A DNA stretch of 64,000 nt from Porphyromonadaceae bacterium UBA7141 (GTDB taxonomy: Bacteria > Bacteroidota > Bacteroidia > Bacteroidales > Muribaculaceae), in NCBI GenBank assembly GCA_002491945.1, contig DKWX01000042.1, positions 63,245 to 127,244 of the forward strand. The letters are read 5' to 3'. Below the pieces are notes generated by a model that worked only from the letters and a program-made list of their open reading frames with translations, did no database searches and was not told where the DNA came from. The translations under genes were made by a program, and so were the position numbers. Positions 1 through 8,460 of this stretch are shown in pieces; the first letter of the stretch is position 1, and each line of letters begins with the position of its first letter.

Positions 1-116
<116 letters not shown>

Positions 117-137
117 TTAGATTGTTATTTTGTTTGG

Positions 138-752
138 TTATCTTAAATCCGTGATTTTGATTCCGGGGTATCTGCTCTTGGGGAATGTGAATGCCCCGGC
201 ATCTATCTTGCTCCCGAGATTAAGTTTTCTGATGGTTATTGTCGTGCGTCTTCCACCGGCCGTTATCTCCATCGCTTTGGGGAGCATGGTGGAGGCATTG
301 ATGGTGAGGCGTATCGACTTTACGTTTCCTCCCCGCCGACGCGGTGTGAGCACCAGAACTTTCACACCTTTCCCACCCGTGGCGGAGGCCACATTATAAT
401 TTTTGGCCATCCCAAGATATATCAGCGGATTGGATTCTGCGAGTTCCGAACCTGAAGGTGTCCATATGGTGGCCTCGCGTGATGCTGAGGTATAGACTGT
501 CATGGAGCTTCCGTCATACCATGTGGATGACGTGGGTGTCAGCAAGGCGAATTTCTTTCCCTGCGATTTTAATGAACCATTGACGCTGTGGCCGCCCGAT
601 GTCAATGTGAAGTCGGCTGTTATGCCCGAAGCTCTACCGATACGGTCGGCCACCTGCTGAAGCTCGGCGGCGGGGGTGTCGGCCGATACGGCCAGTGTCC
701 ACACCATTGCTATCAGAGAGAGAATATATTTTGTTGTCTTGAAATTTGTCAT
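138..752 (-). CDS. lolA: LolA-like outer-membrane lipoprotein carrier protein
   Basis: This is a 204-residue protein with a Sec signal peptide (about residues 1-24, ending near AVSADT). The mature part is rich in beta strands and has the LolA/LolB half-barrel pattern, including KFALLTPTSSTWYDGSSM and a late MLPKAMEI segment. LolA carries lipoproteins through the periplasm to the outer membrane. Similarity across the family is weak, so the assignment rests on overall architecture and on the position just downstream of ftsK, a common Bacteroidales arrangement. A 35-bp palindrome resembling the ends of the dispersed repeat lies just upstream (767-801) and could affect expression. Confidence 0.75.
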   Translation of the reverse strand: MTNFKTTKYILSLIAMVWTLAVSADTPAAELQQVADRIGRASGITADFTLTSGGHSVNGSLKSQGKKFALLTPTSSTWYDGSSMTVYTSASREATIWTPSGSELAESNPLIYLGMAKNYNVASATGGKGVKVLVLTPRRRGGNVKSIRLTINASTMLPKAMEITAGGRRTTITIRKLNLGSKIDAGAFTFPKSRYPGIKITDLR

Positions 753-766
753 AAATTATAGGGCAT

Positions 767-801
767 TAAGCAAGTGTTGAAATTTTAACTCTTGCTTGTA
801 A
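767..801. repeat. Short palindrome resembling two fused ends of the dispersed repeat family
   Basis: The sequence begins TAAGCAAGTGTTGAAATTTT and ends AACTCTTGCTTGTAA. Its left part differs at only a few positions from the repeat terminus TAAGTAAGTGTTCAAATTTA, and its right part is an approximate reverse complement. It fills most of the gap between the ftsK stop and the lolA-like start. It could be an internally deleted copy of the repeat family, or an independent small hairpin. Confidence 0.5.
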
Positions 802-811
802 TAACTCTGAT

Positions 812-3712
812 TCATCCTATGCCTATTGTGCGCATCAGTTCCTGAAGTCCGTACAGATCCATCAGCACCTGTCGCGGCTTGCCGCCAAGCGAGGGGCCTA
901 CCACACCATAGTGTTCGAGCTGGTCCATGATTTTGCCGGCACGGTTGTAACCTATCGAATAGCGGCGCTGTATCCCCGATGTGCTGCCCACACCTGAAGA
1001 GACAACAAGTTCGGCCACCTCTCCGAACAGCGGGTCGCGCTCGCCTCCGGCCATCTGCCCCCCTGCGGCGCCCTCGCCATCGGCAGCGGGAAGTGGCTCG
1101 GGAAGTATGTATGGCCCGGCATTGAATGGCTGACGCTTTATGTATTCACATATGGCCTCGACCTCTGGTGTGTCGATAAAGGCGCACTGCACTCGCACCA
1201 TCTCCGAGTTATACGAAATCAGCATATCGCCGCGTCCTATCAGTGCCTGGGCGCCTGTGGCATCAAGAATGGTCTTCGAGTCGACTCCGGACGACACCTT
1301 GAATGCTATGCGCACCGGGAAATTGGCTTTGATGATACCTGTGATTACATTGGTCGACGGGCGCTGTGTGGCGATAATGACGTGTATGCCAATCGCTCGC
1401 GCCTTCTGGGCCAGACGTGCAATCGGGGTTTCCACCTCTTTGCCGGCCGTCATGATGAGGTCGGCAAACTCATCTACCACGAGCACTATGTAGGGCATAA
1501 AACGATGGCCGTCTTCTTCTTTGAGCAGATTCTGGGAGAGTTTGCCATTGTACTCCTCAATGTTGCGCACCTCTGCGGTGCGCAGCAGCTTGTAGCGGTT
1601 GTCCATCTCTACGCAAAGCGAATTGAGCGTATCCACCACTTTCGACATATCGGTCACGATGGCATCTGAATCCTCAAGCTTGGCCAGATAATGCTGTTCG
1701 ATTTTAGCATAAAGTGAGAATTCCACTTCTTTCGGGTCAATCATCACAAACTTCAGTTCATCCGGACGCTTCTTATATAACAACGATGCTATGATTGCGT
1801 TCAGACCTACTGATTTTCCCTGACCTGTGGCTCCGGCCACAAGCAGGTGAGGCATTTTCGTAAGATCGGCCATGTAGACATCGTTGCCGATTGTAGAGCC
1901 GATTGCCACGGGGAGTTTATAATGCGATTCGTTGTATTTGCGGCTCATTATGATGGAGCGCATCGACACTGTCTGGGGTTCGCTGTTGGCCACCTCGATA
2001 CCGACTGTGCCGCGTCCGGGAATCGGAGCGATGATACGCACGCCTCGGGCTGCCAGCGAGAGGGCTATGTCGTCGGCGAGATTCTTGATTTTTGAAATCT
2101 TGATACCTTGCCCGGGACGTATCTCATAGAGTGTCACCGTCGGACCCACGGTAGCCTCGATGCTCGTAATCGGGATACCATGATATCTGAGGGTGTCACG
2201 GATGCGGTCTTTGTTGGCCTGCTGTTCCTCTACATCCACGCTCACCTTCTGCTCTCCTTCGCGCAGCAAAAGCGGAGAGGGGAATTTATAAAGATGCTTT
2301 ATCGAGCCTTGCGCCGATGTGCGGGCGTCCTGAAGTGTCTTTTTGTCAGTCTGGGCGATGGTGTTGACGTTGACCACCATCCCAAGGTCTTCCTCTTCTT
2401 CTTCCATCTCTTCCTCTCGGGCGACTTCGGGCGCAGTGGCAGGCGTTACAGCTGCCGACGGAGCCACTTCCGACGGAGCCGACGGGATGTCGGCAACCGG
2501 TCGGGCCGACTGATTGTCAGCGGCTGTCGCAGGTCCGGCAGGTGCGACTGCCGGACTCACTGCAGGGGCCGGTGCAACCGCAGCATCGCCCCGGGGTGCA
2601 GCCGCCGGAGCCTCTTCAGCATAAAGAGACTGTCGCGCCGGAGCCGACTGCGGCGCCACCGGTTCCTCATCCTCGATTTCATAGGCACGTATTGAAGGAT
2701 CCATTGACGAATCTGCGGCTGAGAATGTCACTACATTTTCATCTTCATCCGGCTCCTCCACACCTTTCTCCTCTCCGGCGCGGATCGCGTCCAGACGCTC
2801 TTGATGACGCATCTCCTCGATCTCGCGCTCACGGCGCAGGCGCTCTGCTTTGATTTCGGCTGCCTGACGGCGCTTTTCAGCCAGCTGGGCACGCTTGCGG
2901 AGCACCCAGTTGACAAAATCCCTCAGACATATCACAAAGAATGTGGCCACAAGCAGCAGGCAAAGAATCACGGCGCCCGACCACCCGGCAAAGCCTATGA
3001 TGAATTCATTGACATAGCGCCCATGATACCCCCCCCAGTTCACTACAGAGTCGAACGACACCGTAAGCAATCCGATGATGAGCGACACCGTAATCAGGGC
3101 CACAAGACATTTGATTGTAAAATTGACCGTTTTGAACCGAGGCCGGCCGCACAGAAGTTTCAGAGCGATGGCCACAAGCCATATAATCAATACGAATGAG
3201 CCAAGTCCGAATGATTCGTTAATGAGTAGCTCGGATATGCGGGCCCCGCCTTCTCCACCGGCATTCCCCACCTGAGGCAATCCTCCCACCGGGGTGTTGG
3301 ATATGGCCGCCTGGTCGGCGATGCAGTTGGTGAAGTATGATATGAAGGCCACGAAAAGATAAAGTGCGAATCCGCCTATGAAGATGCCCGTCAGCCAGCG
3401 GCATGTCTGCGAGGCAAGGGCATCTCTGACACGCTGCCAGATGCCGATTGCCGACACTTTCTGACGCATGGCAGTGTTTGCCGATTGCTTTATTGGCTGG
3501 CGGCGGATTTCCTGTTCTTTTGGTTTCTGCCGCTTCTTGACCGGTCTGACGGTCCGCGGGCGCCCCTTGTCGTTGCGTCCGGGAGATTCCTTGGGTTGTT
3601 CAGGCAGAGGCTCAAGGGGAGAAGTCTCTCTGGAATCGCTTCGCTCGTCGATGTCGAAAACCGGACTGTATGTATCGTCGTAACGCTGATTGTTTTGGTT
3701 GCTGTCTGTCAT
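812..3712 (-). CDS. ftsK: DNA translocase FtsK/SpoIIIE
   Basis: FtsK is a hexameric ATP-driven DNA pump at the division septum that helps resolve chromosomes. The protein has about 966 residues. A basic, charged N-terminus is followed by about four membrane segments (roughly residues 106-275). A long proline- and alanine-rich acidic linker runs to about 450. The motor domain has Walker A GATGQGKSV near residue 626 and Walker B LVVDEFADL. A C-terminal winged-helix gamma domain includes GVGSTSGIQRRYSIGYNRAG. I chose the ATG at 3712; a TTG four codons upstream overlaps the stop of the preceding gene. It lies immediately downstream of the L,D-transpeptidase gene, so both are likely in one operon. 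Confidence 0.95.
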   Translation of the reverse strand: MTDSNQNNQRYDDTYSPVFDIDERSDSRETSPLEPLPEQPKESPGRNDKGRPRTVRPVKKRQKPKEQEIRRQPIKQSANTAMRQKVSAIGIWQRVRDALASQTCRWLTGIFIGGFALYLFVAFISYFTNCIADQAAISNTPVGGLPQVGNAGGEGGARISELLINESFGLGSFVLIIWLVAIALKLLCGRPRFKTVNFTIKCLVALITVSLIIGLLTVSFDSVVNWGGYHGRYVNEFIIGFAGWSGAVILCLLLVATFFVICLRDFVNWVLRKRAQLAEKRRQAAEIKAERLRREREIEEMRHQERLDAIRAGEEKGVEEPDEDENVVTFSAADSSMDPSIRAYEIEDEEPVAPQSAPARQSLYAEEAPAAAPRGDAAVAPAPAVSPAVAPAGPATAADNQSARPVADIPSAPSEVAPSAAVTPATAPEVAREEEMEEEEEDLGMVVNVNTIAQTDKKTLQDARTSAQGSIKHLYKFPSPLLLREGEQKVSVDVEEQQANKDRIRDTLRYHGIPITSIEATVGPTVTLYEIRPGQGIKISKIKNLADDIALSLAARGVRIIAPIPGRGTVGIEVANSEPQTVSMRSIIMSRKYNESHYKLPVAIGSTIGNDVYMADLTKMPHLLVAGATGQGKSVGLNAIIASLLYKKRPDELKFVMIDPKEVEFSLYAKIEQHYLAKLEDSDAIVTDMSKVVDTLNSLCVEMDNRYKLLRTAEVRNIEEYNGKLSQNLLKEEDGHRFMPYIVLVVDEFADLIMTAGKEVETPIARLAQKARAIGIHVIIATQRPSTNVITGIIKANFPVRIAFKVSSGVDSKTILDATGAQALIGRGDMLISYNSEMVRVQCAFIDTPEVEAICEYIKRQPFNAGPYILPEPLPAADGEGAAGGQMAGGERDPLFGEVAELVVSSGVGSTSGIQRRYSIGYNRAGKIMDQLEHYGVVGPSLGGKPRQVLMDLYGLQELMRTIGIG

Positions 3713-3720
3713 CGTATGTT

Positions 3721-4731
3721 TCAATTGAACAACGGGTCGGCCGGATCAGGCTCGGCCATATTCGTTTTTTCCGCTTCGGTGCCGATGGTGTCCGGCGGAG
3801 TGCCGCCGGATTCCGCCGGCAAGGTGTCGATGGTGTCAGGCTCATGCTGCCGGACTGTATTAAGCGAGTCAGGCTTGGATTCGGTCTCCTTGGTCTCCGG
3901 CTTCGCTGCATTTGGAGATACAGCGGCCGCCTTGCACCGCGGCCGCCCCGGAATAACCGGAACAGAGGGGATGTCGTAACCCTCTTCTTCATTGACCGCC
4001 ATATCCTTCGGGCCCGGCGACACTATCACCGGCCATCCGGGCCTGCAGATTTCGGCAAAGCGCAGGATATTCTCGTTGGTCATGCGTATGCAGCCGTGCG
4101 AACGCCGTCCTCCGATGCTCCAGGGGGCCACTGTGCCGTGTATTCCTATCTGCGATGAGACGGGAGTGCGCAGGCGCATGAACCTGGGGCCGAACTGTCC
4201 CTTGACATCCGAAGTGTTACCGTCATCGTCGGTATAAAGCCAGTCGGTGGAGTTGTATATCCCTTCGATTGTAAAATACCCCTCCGGAGTGCGGTTGTCG
4301 CGCCGCTTATGCTTTGAGCCGTATGGTTTGGCCACGGCCACTCCTACCCGCTCCTGCTCCACTCCGTATCTGTCGTAGCGATAAAGTTTCATCGTGGCTT
4401 TATCAACGATAAGGAAGCCTTCTTCTTCATTGACGAGAAGACGCCCGGCATATTCCGGCACATCTCTGGCCATCTGAGGGAGTATCCCCCTGGCATATGC
4501 CGCGCTGTCGGCCGAACTGGCCATCGCACGCAGAATCTCATCTGTAGTGTTAAGCACAACCGGAGCGACTTCAGGCTCCGGTTCAGTCTCTTCAACAAGA
4601 GTATCGGGCATCTCTGCCGGGATTTCCACATGCGTGGCCGGCACTGCGGCATCTCTGCGATGGCATCCGGCCAGCAGCCACAGCACCCCGGCCAGTGCGA
4701 ATCCGTAAAATCTGATACCTTTGGTGTCCAT
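3721..4731 (-). CDS. Lipoprotein L,D-transpeptidase (YkuD domain)
   Basis: This 336-residue protein starts at the ATG at 4731, giving a lipoprotein signal peptide that ends LLAGC (Cys about residue 22). An acidic linker leads to a YkuD catalytic domain carrying IGIHGT and, further on, RRSHGCIRM; the Cys in SHGCIRM is the expected nucleophile. Such enzymes form 3-3 cross-links in peptidoglycan or attach proteins to it in the periplasm. The tail of about 80 residues is rich in Pro, Glu and Thr and has no recognised fold. The open frame extends upstream to 4827, but that part lacks signal-peptide character. The gene ends 8 bp before the chosen ftsK start. Confidence 0.88.
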   Translation of the reverse strand: MDTKGIRFYGFALAGVLWLLAGCHRRDAAVPATHVEIPAEMPDTLVEETEPEPEVAPVVLNTTDEILRAMASSADSAAYARGILPQMARDVPEYAGRLLVNEEEGFLIVDKATMKLYRYDRYGVEQERVGVAVAKPYGSKHKRRDNRTPEGYFTIEGIYNSTDWLYTDDDGNTSDVKGQFGPRFMRLRTPVSSQIGIHGTVAPWSIGGRRSHGCIRMTNENILRFAEICRPGWPVIVSPGPKDMAVNEEEGYDIPSVPVIPGRPRCKAAAVSPNAAKPETKETESKPDSLNTVRQHEPDTIDTLPAESGGTPPDTIGTEAEKTNMAEPDPADPLFN

Positions 4732-4824
4732 AATCTCAAAATCTGCAGGTGTAGGCGGGCACTGAGGCAAGCCGGCGTCCACCGCAAGAGCCCCGGCCGC
4801 ACCACGGCGACCCGCTTCTGAGTG

Positions 4825-4832
4825 CAAAGATA
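4825..4832 (-). promoter_or_regulatory. Candidate -7 box for the ldt-ftsK-lolA-trxB run
   Basis: On the minus strand this reads TATCTTTG, matching the Bacteroidetes TAnnTTTG -7 element. It lies about 95 bp upstream of the L,D-transpeptidase start. No TTG was found at the correct -33 spacing, so support is partial. Confidence 0.4.
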
Positions 4833-4889
4833 GTAAGAATTTGACAATTTATGGCGAGAGATTCAGTATTTTTTGCTAATTTCGCATCA

Positions 4890-5108
4890 ATGAAACATAA
4901 TAATTCCCCCTCGGGCAATGACACCGGGAAATTAGCCGGCCTTATCTTATTGGCTCTCATATGGGTTTGGCTGGTGTATATGCTTTTCTCGCGTGGAGGC
5001 TTTGATTTGCGCAACATTCTCACAGCAGCATTCTCGGGGATCATCATATTCGTACCATTATGGAAGAGATACCTGCAGCCAATCCTGGCCAAGCGATGCA
5101 AGAAGTAG
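4890..5108 (+). CDS. Small two-helix membrane protein of unknown function
   Basis: This 72-residue protein (ATG at 4890) has a polar N-terminus of about 15 residues. Two hydrophobic segments follow, around LAGLILLALIWVWLVYMLF and ILTAAFSGIIIFVPLW, and the tail is basic (KRYLQPILAKRCKK). I do not recognise the family. It overlaps the start of dxs by 13 to 49 bp depending on the dxs start, so translational coupling is likely. An upstream in-frame ATG at 4851 is possible but adds residues without membrane or signal character. Function cannot be inferred beyond an inner-membrane location. Confidence 0.6.
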   Translation: MKHNNSPSGNDTGKLAGLILLALIWVWLVYMLFSRGGFDLRNILTAAFSGIIIFVPLWKRYLQPILAKRCKK

Positions 5109-7084
5109 AGGAATCCGCTTTCGGTTGCTACGCTCAGCTTCTGCCGGCCCCCTCGGCCGAGGCCGGCTGCGCGGATGTACCCCCTCTGCTGGCGCGAATC
5201 AATTCGCCGGCCGACCTCCGGCGACTCCCGGTGGAGGCTCTCCCTGACGTATGTCAGGAGCTACGCAGATTCCTGATTGACTCGCTTTCGGAAAATCCCG
5301 GACATTTCGCCTCAAGCATGGGTGCCGTCGACATAATCGTGGCTCTGCACTATGTCTTCAATACCCCCGACGACCGCATCGTCTACGATGTCGGTCATCA
5401 GGCTTATGCCCACAAGCTCATCACCGGCCGACGCGATCTCTTCAAGACTCAGCGCACTCTGGGCGGATTGAGCGGTTTCCCGAATCCCATGGAGTCTCCC
5501 TACGACACGTTTATGGCCGGTCATGCCTCCAATTCAATCTCGGCTGCCTTGGGAATGGCGATTGCCGACAAGCTCACCCCGGGGTGCGAGGAGCGCAAGA
5601 CTGTGGCCGTAATCGGCGACGCCTCAATCAGCGGAGGTCTGGCTTTCGAAGGACTCAACAACGCCGCCAACAACCCCAATGACCTGCTGATAATCCTCAA
5701 CGACAACGAGATGAGCATCGACTCTAATGTCGGCTCTCTTCACAGATACCTGTCGGAACTCTCCACTTCGCTGCATTACAACCGCGCCCGAAAGAAAATC
5801 TACGATTTTTTCCGCACTAAAGGTTATATCGGCGACAACGGCAAAGGGCGCATCCTGCGTTTCAACAATTCAATCAAAGCATTGATTTCCAAGCAGCAGA
5901 ATATTTTTGAAGGGCTTAATATCCGCTATTTCGGCCCGTTCGACGGCAATGATGTGACAAAGGTGGTAAAGGTGCTTCAGGAAATCAAGGATATGAAGGG
6001 GCCTCGCATCCTGCATCTGCACACCACCAAAGGGAAAGGATTCGAGAAGGCCGAAGCCGACCCCACCACATGGCATGCACCCGGCAAGTTCTGCGCCGCC
6101 ACAGGGCGTCGCATCGCGGCGGTTGCCGACAGCCGCGAACTCTGGCAAGAGGTGTTCGGAAAGTATCTCGTCAGTTTAGCCGAGACCGATCCTAAAATCA
6201 TGGGCATCACGGCCGCCATGCCGTCCGGCACTTCCATGATACGCATGCTCCGCGCAATGCCGACACGCACATTCGACGTGGGTATTTCCGAAGGTCATGC
6301 GGTGACGTTCGCCGGTGGCCTGGCCGCCGCAGGCAAGCACCCTTTCGTAGCCATATACTCCTCTTTTCTGCAACGCGCCTACGACAATATCATTCACGAT
6401 GTGTGCATACAGAACCTGCCGGTGACATTCTGCATCGACCGATCCGGTCTTGTCGGCGAGGACGGAGTGACGCATCACGGTCTGTTCGACCTCGTATATC
6501 TGCGCTGCATCCCTAATATCACCGTGGCGGCTCCTATGGATGCCCCGACTCTACGCTCGCTGATGCTCACCGCGTCACGCCATGCCGGGCCAATGGCTAT
6601 CCGCTATCCGCGCGGGAAGGCGCCCGCCGAAAACGGCTCTGCACCCGAGCCCTCACTGCTGCAGCCGGGTTCCGGACGAAAAGTCACCGACAATCCCGGC
6701 GCTTCTGTGGCAATACTGTCTTTAGGCGAAATAGGCAACGAGGCGCTCAAGGCTGTCGATATTCTGGCTAAAAAGAATATCGCCGCGGATCTTTATGACA
6801 TGATATGGCTCAAACCCCTCGACACGGCTCTGCTTGAGAATATCGCAGCGCACTACCCGCTGATTCTTACAGTCGAGGACGGCGCCGTGACCGGAGGGTT
6901 TGGATCCGCTGTGTCGGAATGGCTTGATGCCCGCAGGGCAGCCGACCCCTCGCTTCCGCAGCCGCGCCATCTGGCCGCCGGAATCCCCGACCGATGGATA
7001 GCTCAGGGTTCTGTCGCGCAGCTTCGTGCCATAGCAGGCATCGATGCCGAATCAATCGCCTCAACCATAACCGGCAACCTATGA
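5096..7084 (+). CDS. dxs: 1-deoxy-D-xylulose-5-phosphate synthase
   Basis: DXS condenses pyruvate and glyceraldehyde 3-phosphate to start the MEP isoprenoid pathway, using thiamine diphosphate. The 662-residue protein shows YDVGHQAYAHKL and the ThDP-binding region GDASISGGLAFEGLNNA through ILNDNEMSI. A central transketolase segment includes DVGISEGHAVTFAGGLA and DRSGLVGEDGVTHHG, and the C-terminal domain contains MAIRYPRGKAP. An ATG 12 codons earlier (5060) is an alternative start. The N-terminus before LLARINSPADLRRLP is about 30 residues longer than usual. The stop overlaps the trkA start as ATGA. Confidence 0.95.
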   Translation: MQEVEESAFGCYAQLLPAPSAEAGCADVPPLLARINSPADLRRLPVEALPDVCQELRRFLIDSLSENPGHFASSMGAVDIIVALHYVFNTPDDRIVYDVGHQAYAHKLITGRRDLFKTQRTLGGLSGFPNPMESPYDTFMAGHASNSISAALGMAIADKLTPGCEERKTVAVIGDASISGGLAFEGLNNAANNPNDLLIILNDNEMSIDSNVGSLHRYLSELSTSLHYNRARKKIYDFFRTKGYIGDNGKGRILRFNNSIKALISKQQNIFEGLNIRYFGPFDGNDVTKVVKVLQEIKDMKGPRILHLHTTKGKGFEKAEADPTTWHAPGKFCAATGRRIAAVADSRELWQEVFGKYLVSLAETDPKIMGITAAMPSGTSMIRMLRAMPTRTFDVGISEGHAVTFAGGLAAAGKHPFVAIYSSFLQRAYDNIIHDVCIQNLPVTFCIDRSGLVGEDGVTHHGLFDLVYLRCIPNITVAAPMDAPTLRSLMLTASRHAGPMAIRYPRGKAPAENGSAPEPSLLQPGSGRKVTDNPGASVAILSLGEIGNEALKAVDILAKKNIAADLYDMIWLKPLDTALLENIAAHYPLILTVEDGAVTGGFGSAVSEWLDARRAADPSLPQPRHLAAGIPDRWIAQGSVAQLRAIAGIDAESIASTITGNL

Positions 7085-8415
7085 AGATTATCATTGCAGG
7101 TGCCGGCGAGGTAGGCACACATCTGGCAAAGATGCTCTCAAATGAGGAGCAGGACATCATCCTGCTTGACAGTGAGCAGGAAAAGCTCGATGCAATCGAC
7201 AGTAACTACAATCTGATGACCTATTGTGGCAGCACATCTTCTTTCAGCACCCTGCGTGAAGTGGGAGTGGATGAATGCGACCTCTATATCGCTGTCACTC
7301 CATTCGAGACACGCAACATCACATCCTGCTCTATCGCAAAAAGGCTCGGTGCGAAAAAGACTGTGGCCCGGATTGATAATTCGGAATTCCTAAAGCCTGA
7401 GAACGGCCGGATACTCAAAGAAGTCGGTGCGGACTTCCTGATCTATCCTGAGAATCTGGCTGCTACCGAGATAAATCAGGCCATGACCCACAACTGGGCA
7501 CGCTACTGGGGGGAACTCCACGACGGGAGGCTGGTGCTTATCGGAGTCAAGCTGCGCGACAATAATTCGCTCATCGACATGCAGCTTAAAGACATCACTT
7601 CCGCCCGGCATGACTTCCATGTGGCCGCGATAAAACGTAATAACGAGACCATCATACCGACGGGCCATGATGTGCTGCGACGCGACGACATTGTGTATTT
7701 CATCACTACGCCTCCGTTCATTGATGAGGTGCGCGAGCTTTGCGGCAAACGCAAACGCGTGATTCGCAGGGCTCTTATAGCCGGGGCCACACGCATCTCC
7801 TCTCGTTTCGCACAACTCTTCAGCGACAAGTATGATTTACGAATCATCGATCCCGACCGAAATGTATGCGAGCGATTCGCCACCAGATTCCCCGAATGCG
7901 AACTGGTATGCGGCGACCCGCGCGACATCGAGGTGCTGCGTGAAAACAATATATATCAGTATGATGCTTTCCTCGCATTGACCGACTCGTCGGAGACCAA
8001 TATTCTTTCCTGTCTGACAGCCAAGGAGTTCGGAGTACCGAAGACGATTGCCGATGTCGAGAACCTGCAGTTCTTCTCGCAGGCCGAGAACCTCAATATC
8101 GGCACCATTCTCAATAAGAAACTCCTCGCTTCCTCACGAATCTTCAAGATTCTTCTTGATGCCGATGAGAGCAATGCCAAGTTTCTTGTGCTTGCCGATG
8201 CGGAAGTGGCGGAAATGCAGGCTGCCCGTCATTCCAAGATTACACGCGCTCCGGTCAAAGACCTTCATCTGCCGTTCGGCATGACGCTGGCCGCTCTTGT
8301 GCGCGGCGACCATTGCGAACTGATATCGGGTCTGACCCACATCGAGCCGGGCGACTATGTGGTGGTATTCTGTCTTACCGGCACCTTCGCAAAAGTTGAG
8401 AAATGGTTTGCCTGA
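7081..8415 (+). CDS. trkA: Trk K+ uptake system peripheral subunit TrkA
   Basis: TrkA is the cytoplasmic nucleotide-binding ring that gates the potassium channel TrkH. This 444-residue protein has two RCK/TrkA-N domains. The first begins MKIIIAGAGEVGTHLAKML, a classic NAD-binding glycine motif. The second starts near residue 230 with RRALIAGATRISSRFA. Each is followed by a TrkA-C-type segment, the last ending EPGDYVVVFC. The ATG overlaps the dxs stop (ATGA), which implies coupled translation. Its partner trkH starts 45 bp downstream. Confidence 0.95.
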   Translation: MKIIIAGAGEVGTHLAKMLSNEEQDIILLDSEQEKLDAIDSNYNLMTYCGSTSSFSTLREVGVDECDLYIAVTPFETRNITSCSIAKRLGAKKTVARIDNSEFLKPENGRILKEVGADFLIYPENLAATEINQAMTHNWARYWGELHDGRLVLIGVKLRDNNSLIDMQLKDITSARHDFHVAAIKRNNETIIPTGHDVLRRDDIVYFITTPPFIDEVRELCGKRKRVIRRALIAGATRISSRFAQLFSDKYDLRIIDPDRNVCERFATRFPECELVCGDPRDIEVLRENNIYQYDAFLALTDSSETNILSCLTAKEFGVPKTIADVENLQFFSQAENLNIGTILNKKLLASSRIFKILLDADESNAKFLVLADAEVAEMQAARHSKITRAPVKDLHLPFGMTLAALVRGDHCELISGLTHIEPGDYVVVFCLTGTFAKVEKWFA

Positions 8416-8460
8416 CCCATGCGACAGAAGTCGTGACTATCTTAAAAACTTAACTTCATC

